Below are positions 56,574 to 64,000 of a stretch of 64,000 nt of DNA, piece after piece (the stretch's first letter is position 1; every line of letters begins with the position of its first letter). The notes under the pieces were generated by a model. It had not been told where the DNA came from, did no database searches, and was given only the letters and a program-made list of their open reading frames with translations. The DNA is taken from positions 3,224,001 to 3,288,000 of the forward strand of contig NZ_AP022590.1 in assembly GCF_010731775.1 (NCBI RefSeq), in the 5' to 3' direction. The DNA comes from Mycobacterium mantenii. GTDB lineage: Bacteria; Actinomycetota; Actinomycetes; Mycobacteriales; Mycobacteriaceae. Made by a program: the position numbers and the translations under genes.

Positions 56574-56696
56574 ATGGCCTGGACGATCTATGCGGGAGTC
56601 CGCGACGCCCCGCCGCCACCGGCACCGCCGATCGCCCCGCCGCCGCCCATGGCACCGCCGCCGGACCCCTCCATCGGGATGCCGGGACACATCTAG
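56574..56696 (+). CDS. Small proline-rich ORF (40 residues), unknown
   Basis: ATG at 56574, TAG at 56694-56696. The product begins MAWTIYAGVRDAPPPPAPPI and continues with more Pro and Ala to SIGMPGHI; 16 of its 40 residues are Pro. A strong GAGGGGG ribosome site lies at 56563-56569, 4 bases upstream. It fills the gap between gntR and the convergent add gene. No signal peptide or membrane segment. M. tuberculosis has the pilin gene mtp (Rv3312A) in about this place, but the sequences do not resemble each other. I consider it a real but unproven gene. Confidence 0.5.
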   Translation: MAWTIYAGVRDAPPPPAPPIAPPPPMAPPPDPSIGMPGHI

Positions 56697-56712
56697 CGAG
56701 GAGCCGTCCGGC

Positions 56713-57801
56713 CTAGCCGATCAGCACGGCATAGCGCGGCTTGATCACCTCGTCGATGATCGCCAGCCGCTCGTCGAACGGGATGAACGCGGACTTCATC
56801 GCGTTGATGGTGAACCGCTCGAGGTCACTCCACCCGTAGCCGAAAGCCTCGACCAATCGGTGCATTTCGCGACTCATGAAGGTGTCGCTCATCAGCCGGT
56901 TGTCGGTGTTGACGGTCACCCGGAAGCGGGTGCGGGCCAGCAGATCGAACGGATGCTCGGCGATGCTCTTGACCGCGCCGGTCTGCACGTTGGAACTGGG
57001 ACACAGTTCCAGTGGAATCCGCTTGTCCCGCAGGATCGATGCCTGTTGGCCCAGCCGGACCCGTCCGTCGACCAGCACGTCGATGTCGTCGACGATGCGC
57101 ACGCCGTGGCCCAGCCGATCCGCGCCGCAGAAGGCGATCGCCTCATGGATAGACGGCAGCCCGAACGCCTCGCCGGCATGAATGGTGAAGCGCGCGTTGT
57201 GGTCTCGCATGTACTCGAAGGCATCCAGGTGGCGGGTCGGCGGGTTGCCCGCCTCGGCGCCGGCGATATCGAATCCGACAACTCCCTTGTCCCGGAACCG
57301 GATTGCCAGCTCGGCGATCTCCCGGGACACCGCCGCGTGCCGCATGGCGGTCACCAACAGGCGCACCACGATCGGGCGTCCCGCTGCCGCACATGCCTTC
57401 TCGCCGTCGGCGAAACCGGCCAGCACGGCGTCGACGATCGCATCGAAGGACAGCCCCCGGTCGATGTGCAGCTCGGGAGCGAACCGGATCTCGGCGTAGA
57501 CCACCGAGTCCTCGGCCAGATCCTCCACGCACTCGTACGCGACCCGGTGCAGCGCCTCGGGTGTCTGCATCACCGCCACGGTGTGCGAGAACGGCTCCAG
57601 GTAGCGCTCCAGCGAGCCGCTGTGCGAACGGGTGCGAAACCACGTCGCCAGCTCGTCGATGTCGGTGGCGGGCAGCCCGTCGTAGCCGATCTGCCCGGCG
57701 ATGTCCAGCACGGTCGACGGGCGCAGGCCGCCGTCGAGGTGATCGTGCAGCAGGGCCTTGGGGGCCTTTCTGATCTGCTCCAGCCCCAGCGGTGCGGTCA
57801 T
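56713..57801 (-). CDS. add: Adenosine deaminase
   Basis: 362 residues (Rv3313c, 365). Metal site [17 protein letters not shown] near residue 18, [13 protein letters not shown] near 202 with zinc His and catalytic Glu, and [12 protein letters not shown] near 260. [15 protein letters not shown] near 290 has the final metal Asp. It converts adenosine or deoxyadenosine to inosine, feeding the purine phosphorylase encoded at 47150. The ATG at 57801 overlaps the deoA stop (ATGA), so the frame extending upstream to 57861 is not used. Last gene of a cdd-deoA-add operon. Confidence 0.95.
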   Translation of the reverse strand: MTAPLGLEQIRKAPKALLHDHLDGGLRPSTVLDIAGQIGYDGLPATDIDELATWFRTRSHSGSLERYLEPFSHTVAVMQTPEALHRVAYECVEDLAEDSVVYAEIRFAPELHIDRGLSFDAIVDAVLAGFADGEKACAAAGRPIVVRLLVTAMRHAAVSREIAELAIRFRDKGVVGFDIAGAEAGNPPTRHLDAFEYMRDHNARFTIHAGEAFGLPSIHEAIAFCGADRLGHGVRIVDDIDVLVDGRVRLGQQASILRDKRIPLELCPSSNVQTGAVKSIAEHPFDLLARTRFRVTVNTDNRLMSDTFMSREMHRLVEAFGYGWSDLERFTINAMKSAFIPFDERLAIIDEVIKPRYAVLIG

Positions 57802-59081
57802 GTCGCGATCCGATCGATGATCAGCGGCCGGGAAGCCGGTGGTTCGTCGTCGACGCTCCACCCGCCGTCCAGCTCGGCGAGCGCAGCGCCGAAGCGCTCC
57901 GGGGTTTCGGTGTAAAGGGTGAACAACGGCTCACCGGCCGTGACCGGTTCGCCGGGGCGGCGGTGGATCCGGATACCGGCGCCCGACTGCACCCGTTCGG
58001 CCGGACGGGACCTGCCCGCACCGAGCCGCCATGCCCCCAGCCCCACTGCCATCGCGTCGATATCGCCCATTGTGCCGCCCCGGGGCGCGTTCACGGTCTC
58101 GGCATGCCCAGCGATCGGCAACGGCACCGACAGATCACCGCCCTGGGCCGCGACGAGCCGGCGAAACCGGTCCATAGCGGTGCCGTCGCGCAAGGTGTCG
58201 GCGGGGTCGCGGTCGTCGACGCCGGCGAGCTCGAGCATCTCTTCGGCCAGCCGCAGCGTCAGCTCGACGACGTCGGGCGGCCCGCCGCCGGCCAGCACCT
58301 CGAGCGACTCTGCGACCTCGAGCGCATTGCCGACGGTCGCGCCCAGCGGGCGGTTCATGTCCGTCAACAGCGCGCGGGTGGGCACCCCGTGCGCCGCACC
58401 CAGCTCGACCATGGTGTGCGCCAGTTCGCGGCTCTGCGCCTCCGTGGCCATGAACGCTCCGGAACCCACCTTCACGTCGAGCACCAGCGCCCCGGCCCCC
58501 TCCGCCAGCTTCTTGCTCATCACCGAGCTGGCGATCAGCGGCAGCGACTCGACGGTGGCGGTGATGTCGCGCAGCGCATACAGCTTGGCGTCGGCCGGGG
58601 CCAGATCACCGGCGGCGAAGATGGCCGCCCCGACCTCGCGCAGCTGGTCGCGCACGCGCCGGCTGGACAGCTCGGCGGTGAACCCGGCGATGGATTCCAA
58701 CTTGTCCAGGGTGCCGCCGGTGTGGCCGAGCCCGCGGCCCGACGCCTGCGGCACCGCCGCGCCGCAGGCCGCGACGATCGGCACCAGGGGCAGGGTGATC
58801 TTGTCGCCCACCCCGCCGGTGGAGTGCTTGTCCACCGTGGGCACGCCCAGGTCGCTGAAATCGAGCGTCTCGCCCGACGCCAGCATCGCCGCGGTCCACC
58901 GGGCGGTCTCGCCGCGGTCCATGCCGCGCAACAGGATCGCCATCAGCAGCGCCGCCATCTGTTCCTCGGCCACCCGGCCGTCGGTGTAGGCGCCGACGAT
59001 CCAGTCGATGGCGGCGTCGGACAACCGGCCGCCGTCACGCTTGGTCCGGATCACCGTGGGCGCGTCGAATGCGGGCGCCAT
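57798..59081 (-). CDS. deoA: Thymidine phosphorylase
   Basis: 427 residues, exactly the Rv3314c length. N-terminal helical domain [20 protein letters not shown], then phosphate site [17 protein letters not shown] near 82-98 and the hinge [15 protein letters not shown] segment, here [32 protein letters not shown] near 190 is the pyrimidine site. It splits thymidine and deoxyuridine to base and deoxyribose-1-phosphate. The ATG at 59081 overlaps the cdd stop as TGATG, which rules out the longer frame upstream. Co-transcribed with cdd and add. Confidence 0.95.
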   Translation of the reverse strand: MAPAFDAPTVIRTKRDGGRLSDAAIDWIVGAYTDGRVAEEQMAALLMAILLRGMDRGETARWTAAMLASGETLDFSDLGVPTVDKHSTGGVGDKITLPLVPIVAACGAAVPQASGRGLGHTGGTLDKLESIAGFTAELSSRRVRDQLREVGAAIFAAGDLAPADAKLYALRDITATVESLPLIASSVMSKKLAEGAGALVLDVKVGSGAFMATEAQSRELAHTMVELGAAHGVPTRALLTDMNRPLGATVGNALEVAESLEVLAGGGPPDVVELTLRLAEEMLELAGVDDRDPADTLRDGTAMDRFRRLVAAQGGDLSVPLPIAGHAETVNAPRGGTMGDIDAMAVGLGAWRLGAGRSRPAERVQSGAGIRIHRRPGEPVTAGEPLFTLYTETPERFGAALAELDGGWSVDDEPPASRPLIIDRIAT

Positions 59082-59482
59082 CAGCCGCGCCCCGCGGCCA
59101 GATCGTCGGGGCCGAAGGCGTCCGGCAGCAGGTCGCCGAGCCGGCGCGGCCCGCCCGGATGGTCGATCAGCAGCTCCGGGCCGCCGTGTTCCAGCAGCAC
59201 CTGACGGCACCGCCCGCACGGCATCAGCACCGAGCCCCGCCCGTCGACGCACGCCAGCGCCACCAGGCGGCCGCCGCCGGTGGAATGCAGGGCGCACACC
59301 ACCGCACATTCGGCACAGAGACCAAGGCCATATGAGATGTTCTCCACATTGCAGCCGGTGACCACGCGGTGATCGTCGACCAGCGCGGCCGCCCCGACCC
59401 GGAATCGCGAGTAGGGTGCATAGGCACCCGCAGACACCTCGATTGCCTTGTCCCGCAACATTTTCCAGTCGATCTCAGGCAT
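59081..59482 (-). CDS. cdd: Cytidine deaminase
   Basis: 133 residues, the length of Rv3315c. Tetrameric type: RFRVGAAALVDDHRVVTGCNVEN near 27-48 in two pieces, zinc Cys and Glu in LCAECAVVCAL near 57, and PCGRCRQVLLEH near 89 with two further zinc cysteines. It deaminates cytidine and deoxycytidine. The ATG at 59482 gives the family length and has GCGGGG upstream. First gene of the salvage operon; TAGGGT on the minus strand (59521-59526) is a suitable -10. Divergent from sdhC. Confidence 0.95.
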   Translation of the reverse strand: MPEIDWKMLRDKAIEVSAGAYAPYSRFRVGAAALVDDHRVVTGCNVENISYGLGLCAECAVVCALHSTGGGRLVALACVDGRGSVLMPCGRCRQVLLEHGGPELLIDHPGGPRRLGDLLPDAFGPDDLAAGRG

Positions 59483-59520
59483 AACGAAACCCCGCTCACC
59501 CATGGCCGATTCCGACAGTC

Positions 59521-59589
59521 ACCCTAGTCGCAAAACGGCGTTTCGCTTGACGGACATTGGCGCAGGCCGCGCCGCGACCGAGATAAGCT
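59521..59589. promoter_or_regulatory. Divergent promoters for cdd and sdhCDAB
   Basis: TAGGGT on the minus strand (59521-59526) lies 39 bases before cdd. TAAGCT on the plus strand (59584-59589) lies about 50 bases before sdhC. Both fit TANNNT; leaders of 30-45 bases carry plausible ribosome sites. Confidence 0.4.
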
Positions 59590-59642
59590 CAAGTGCCCGG
59601 CGTGACTGACGTTGAAGTCGGAAGAAGGCGGTGAGGACTGGG

Positions 59643-60080
59643 GTGACGACGCAACCGACGACCGCGGATCCGGCGGCACCGGTATCGGCTCCATCGCGCA
59701 AACGCAGGCCACCACGGACGCTGTACCGGGGCGACCCCGGCATGTGGTCGTGGGTGCTGCACCGGATCAGCGGCGCGACGATCTTCTTTTTCCTGTTCGT
59801 CCACGTCCTGGACGCCGCGATGCTGCGGGTCAGCCCGCAGACCTACAACGCGGTGATCCACGACTACCAGATGCCGATCGTCGGCCTGATGGAATACGGC
59901 CTGGTCGCCGCGGTGCTCTTCCACGGCCTGAACGGGATCCGGGTGATCCTGATCGACTTCTGGTCCGAGGGCCCGCGCCACCAGCGGCTGATGTTCTGGA
60001 TCGTCGGCGTCGTGTTCCTGCTGCTGATGGTCCCGGCCGGCGTGGTGACGGTCATCCACATGCTGGGGCACTTCCGATGA
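59643..60080 (+). CDS. sdhC: Succinate dehydrogenase cytochrome b556 subunit
   Basis: 145 residues from the GTG at 59643, which has GAGGA six bases upstream; an in-frame GTG at 59631 with GAAGAAGG is nearly as good. The signature RKRRPPRTLYRGDPGMWSWV and HRISGATIFFFLFVHVLDA mark SdhC; the His residues near 50 and 97 (VLFHGLNGIRV) are haem and quinone-site candidates. Three membrane helices are seen. It anchors the succinate:menaquinone oxidoreductase. Its stop overlaps the sdhD ATG (ATGA). First gene of sdhCDAB. Confidence 0.92.
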   Translation: MTTQPTTADPAAPVSAPSRKRRPPRTLYRGDPGMWSWVLHRISGATIFFFLFVHVLDAAMLRVSPQTYNAVIHDYQMPIVGLMEYGLVAAVLFHGLNGIRVILIDFWSEGPRHQRLMFWIVGVVFLLLMVPAGVVTVIHMLGHFR

Positions 60081-60547
60081 GCAGTCCCGACCTTCAGCTC
60101 GGACGCGGCCAGGTGGCGCCGGTCCGGCAGCGCAGCCACGACCGGCCCGCCAGCCTGGACAATCCCCGCTCGCCGCGGCGGCGGGCCGGCATCCCCAACT
60201 TCGAGAAGTTCGCCTGGCTGTTCATGCGGTTCTCCGGGATCGCGTTGTTCGTGCTGGCGATCGGCCACCTGTTCATCATGCTGATGTGGGACGACGGCGT
60301 GTACCGCATCGACTTCAACTACGTGGCGCAGCGCTGGGCGTCGCCGTTCTGGCAGTTCTGGGACCTGGCGCTGCTGTGGCTGGCGCAGCTGCACGGCGGC
60401 AACGGCCTGCGCACCATCATCGACGACTACAGCCGCAAGGACAGCACCCGGTTCTGGCTCAACAGCCTGCTGCTGTTGTCCATGGCGTTCACCCTGGTGC
60501 TGGGTACCTACGTGCTGCTGACATTCGACCCGAATATCGGAGGCTGA
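60077..60547 (+). CDS. sdhD: Succinate dehydrogenase membrane anchor subunit
   Basis: 156 residues. A polar N-terminus (RSHDRPASLDNPRSPRRRAG) precedes three helices: FMRFSGIALFVLAIGHLFIML near 49, WDLALLWLAQLHGGNGLRTII near 94 with His, and LLLLSMAFTLVLGTYVLLTF near 130. It pairs with SdhC to hold haem b and menaquinone. Start overlaps the sdhC stop. Its last codons, ATCGGAGGCTGA, form the beginning of the 53-base tandem repeat. Confidence 0.92.
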   Translation: MSSPDLQLGRGQVAPVRQRSHDRPASLDNPRSPRRRAGIPNFEKFAWLFMRFSGIALFVLAIGHLFIMLMWDDGVYRIDFNYVAQRWASPFWQFWDLALLWLAQLHGGNGLRTIIDDYSRKDSTRFWLNSLLLLSMAFTLVLGTYVLLTFDPNIGG

Positions 60548-60653
60548 CATGTTTGCGCCACCTCCTCCCCATCGCTTCGCTCTGCATCGTCGGAGGCTGA
60601 CATGTTTGCGCCACCTCCTCCCCATCGCTTCGCTCTGCATCGTCGGAGGCTGA
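60537..60653 (+). repeat. 53-bp MIRU-type tandem repeat (2.2 copies) in the sdhD-sdhA junction
   Basis: Two identical 53-base units, 60537-60589 and 60590-60642, and 11 bases of a third (60643-60653). Each begins TCGGAGGCTGA and then ATGTTTGCGCC. The first unit contains the sdhD stop, and TGAcATG puts a new start one base later. M. avium-complex VNTR loci of the MIRU type also have 53-base units between operon genes with overlapping stops and starts, so I place it there. The GGAGG of the final partial copy (60645-60649) is the sdhA ribosome site. Copy number is likely to vary between strains. Confidence 0.85.
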
Positions 60654-60657
60654 GCAG

Positions 60658-60661
<4 letters not shown>
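60602..60661 (+). other. Repeat-encoded 19-codon mini-ORF coupled to sdhA
   Basis: Starting at the ATG of the second unit, the frame reads MFAPPPPHRFALHRRRLSR and stops at 60659-60661. That TGA overlaps the sdhA GTG as GTGA. The first unit opens the same frame at 60549 but, because 53 is not a multiple of three, continues for 34 codons and stops at 60651-60653. This is translational coupling through the repeat; whether the peptides exist is unknown. Confidence 0.45.
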
Positions 60662-62411
<1,750 letters not shown>

Positions 62412-62412
<1 letters not shown>

Positions 62413-63218
62413 TGGCTGTCGATTCAGACGTCGAGACCAGCCTGGAACCACCCCTGCCGCCGGTTCCGGACGAGGCGGTCATGGTGACCGTGAAGATCGC
62501 CCGGTTCAATCCCGACCAGCCCGACGCCCACGCGGAAACCGGTGGCTGGCAAAGCTTTCGGGTGCCGTGTCTGCCCAGCGACCGGATGCTCAACCTGCTG
62601 ATCTACATCAAGAGCTACCTGGACGGGACGCTGACCTTCCGACGCTCCTGCGCGCACGGGGTGTGCGGCTCGGACGCCATGCGCATCAACGGCGTCAACC
62701 GGCTGGCGTGCAAGGTGCTGATGCGCGACCTGCTGCCGGCGCGCAAGAAGGGGAAACCGGGGAAGGCACTGACCATCACGGTCGAGCCGATCCGTGGGCT
62801 GCCGGTGGAGAAGGACCTGGTGGTCGACATGGAGCCGTTCTTCGACGCCTACCGGGCGGTGAAACCGTACCTGATCACCACCGGCAACCCGCCGACCCGC
62901 GAACGCATTCAGAGCCCGACCGACCGCGCCCGCTACGACGACACCACCAAGTGCATCCTGTGCGCGGCGTGTACCACCAGTTGCCCGATCTTCTGGCACG
63001 AGGGCAGTTACTACGGCCCGGCGGCGATCGTCAACGCGCATCGCTTCATCTTCGACAGCCGCGACGAGGCCGCCGCCGAGCGCCTGGACATCCTCAACGA
63101 GGTCGACGGCGTGTGGCGCTGCCGCACCACGTTCAACTGCACCGAGGCCTGTCCGCGCGGCATCCAGATCACCAAGGCGATCCAAGAGGTCAAGCGCGCG
63201 ATCATGTTCTCGCGCTAG
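62412..63218 (+). CDS. sdhB: Succinate dehydrogenase iron-sulfur subunit
   Basis: 268 residues (Rv3319, 263). The 2Fe-2S site is SCAHGVCGSDAMRING followed by LACK; the third ligand position is Asp, which is normal in many SdhB proteins. The C-terminal part has CILCAACTTSCPIF (4Fe-4S) and CRTTFNCTEACPRGI (3Fe-4S and quinone side). It carries electrons from SdhA to the membrane subunits. The start shares bases with the sdhA stop, and the frame open upstream to 61809 is a shadow. Last gene of the operon; two palindromes follow. Confidence 0.96.
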
Positions 63219-63236
63219 GCGCGCCCCCTCCGGCCG

Positions 63237-63288
63237 CGAGCGTCACGCCAGGGTGACGTTCAGCACCGAGCGTCACACCAGCGTGACG
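63237..63288. repeat. Two CGTCAC...GTGACG palindromes after sdhB
   Basis: CGTCAC-gccagg-GTGACG at 63241-63258 and CGTCAC-accagc-GTGACG at 63271-63288, both preceded by CGAG, with a period of 30 bases. They could fold as hairpins and end the sdh transcript, or bind a dimeric protein before the AhpD-like gene. Elements like this are widespread between mycobacterial genes. Confidence 0.6.
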
Positions 63289-63346
63289 CGCAGGCGCTGG
63301 TTCCCGAGGCCCGTCACACTTCGCGGGCCTGCCTCGTCTGACGGAT

Positions 63347-63934
63347 ATGACACAGAAAACCCGCATCGAGCCCCTGCCACCCAAGCGCACCGGATTGCTG
63401 GCCCGGGCCATGTACCGGATCGCCAAGCGGCGGTACGGCCAGGTCCCCGAACCGTTCACCGTTGCCGCACACCATCGCGGGCTGATGATCGCCGGCGCCT
63501 TGCACGAGACCATGCTGGACCGGGCGTCGAAAACCCTGCCGGTCAGCGTGCGCGAACTCGCGGTGCTCTGGACCGCACGCACGGTCGGCTGCTCGTGGTG
63601 TGTCGACTTCGGGTCCATGCTGCAGCGGCTGGACGGCCTGGACATCACGCGCCTGAAGGAGATCGACAATTACGCCACCTCAACGGCATTCACCGACGAC
63701 GAGCGCGCCGCCATCGCCTATGCCGATGCGATGACCACCGACCCGCACACCGTGACCGACGAGCAGGTCGCCGACCTGCGGGCCCGCTTCGGTGATGCCG
63801 GGGTGATCGAGCTGACCTACCAGATCGGTGTGGAGAACATGCGGGCGCGGATGAACACCGCGCTGGGCATCACCGAGCAGGGTTTCAACTCCGGCGACGC
63901 CTGCCGGGTGCCCTGGGCGACCGAGGCGACCTAG
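63347..63934 (+). CDS. Carboxymuconolactone-decarboxylase/AhpD-like protein
   Basis: 195 residues. Helical CMD/AhpD fold with the redox pair in TVGCSWCVDFGSML (about residues 82-85), the pattern CxxC-x3 found in alkylhydroperoxidase AhpD-like proteins, where it is usually followed by His; here Phe-Gly follows instead. A second conserved part is ERAAIAYADAMTTDP near 121. A disulfide-type peroxidase or decarboxylase activity is possible but unproven. The ATG has GACGGAT upstream, a weak ribosome site. It is preceded by two palindromes and faces the partial gene at the edge. Confidence 0.82.
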   Translation: MTQKTRIEPLPPKRTGLLARAMYRIAKRRYGQVPEPFTVAAHHRGLMIAGALHETMLDRASKTLPVSVRELAVLWTARTVGCSWCVDFGSMLQRLDGLDITRLKEIDNYATSTAFTDDERAAIAYADAMTTDPHTVTDEQVADLRARFGDAGVIELTYQIGVENMRARMNTALGITEQGFNSGDACRVPWATEAT

Positions 63935-63935
63935 C

Positions 63936-64000
63936 TCAACGGGTCCGCAGCGGAGAGCCGGTGAATTTGTCGGGGTTGGCGACATCCCATAGGGCGCAGA
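63936..64000 (-). CDS. C-terminal end of a probable ECF (SigJ-type) sigma factor
   Basis: Only 20 codons plus stop are inside the window: LWDVANPDKF followed by TGSPLRTR and TGA. The NPDKF/NPDKL ending is usual for ECF sigma factors with a SnoaL-like C-terminal domain (SigJ family) in mycobacteria. Identification rests on this short motif alone. Confidence 0.45.
   Translation of the reverse strand, partial: CALWDVANPDKFTGSPLRTR

Noticed and set aside
56574..56696. Orthologue of the M. tuberculosis pilin gene mtp (Rv3312A)
   Set aside because: The position is similar, but the product is 40 residues, has no signal peptide and does not share the sequence pattern of MTP.

Overview
The window is high-GC actinobacterial DNA whose gene order follows the Mycobacterium tuberculosis block from maf (Rv3282) to sdhB (Rv3319) almost gene for gene, with additions. 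PPE proteins, a 13E12-family gene, a SapM phosphatase, a cutinase-like protein and a 53-bp MIRU-type repeat all point to a slow-growing Mycobacterium, most likely of the M. avium complex. The species call is an inference. No tRNA, rRNA, CRISPR array, transposase or integrase was found.

Layout. 0-4 kb: end of maf, sseA, a SufE-like protein and accA3. 3.5-6.5 kb: the SigF stress module, with a STAS (anti-anti-sigma-type) gene running tail-to-tail into sigF, then rsbW/usfX, usfY and a small membrane protein; two SigF-type promoters are visible. 6.5-12 kb: a lysine-catabolism cluster (lat, lrpA, a DUF1338/HglS-type 2-oxoadipate enzyme, pcd) followed by a TetR regulator with its own palindrome. 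12-18.4 kb: lhr helicase, nei glycosylase and lipoprotein esterase lpqC.

18.4-38.1 kb is the main departure from M. tuberculosis. It holds two small secreted proteins, a CorA-type transporter, two copies of a DUF5994/three-helix protein, two tandem PPE genes, an internally deleted metallo-beta-lactamase remnant and a 13E12/HNH gene. It also holds a phoY1-mgtA operon placed head-to-head with a second mgtA, a giant CtpH/CtpI-like P-type ATPase and the second DUF5994 copy. A GltB-like FMN protein closes the block. This looks like a cation and phosphate homeostasis island. The giant ATPase carries a degenerate second ATPase half inside one polypeptide.

38-50 kb returns to the conserved order: RluA-type pseudouridine synthase, glpD2, lpdA, Rv3304, an HSL-type lipase, amiA1/amiB1, a cutinase-like protein, deoD, pmmB and upp. 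Here upp has no stop at the usual place and runs antisense into pmmB. 50-56.7 kb: sapM, an acidic protein with an internal duplication, two tail-to-tail VWA membrane proteins, a bicupin gene divergent from a GntR regulator with a three-copy motif between them, and an unlisted 40-residue proline-rich ORF. 56.7-64 kb: add, deoA and cdd (overlapping nucleoside-salvage operon) divergent from sdhCDAB, whose sdhD-sdhA junction contains the 53-bp tandem repeat. An AhpD-like protein and the tail of a probable sigma factor end the window.
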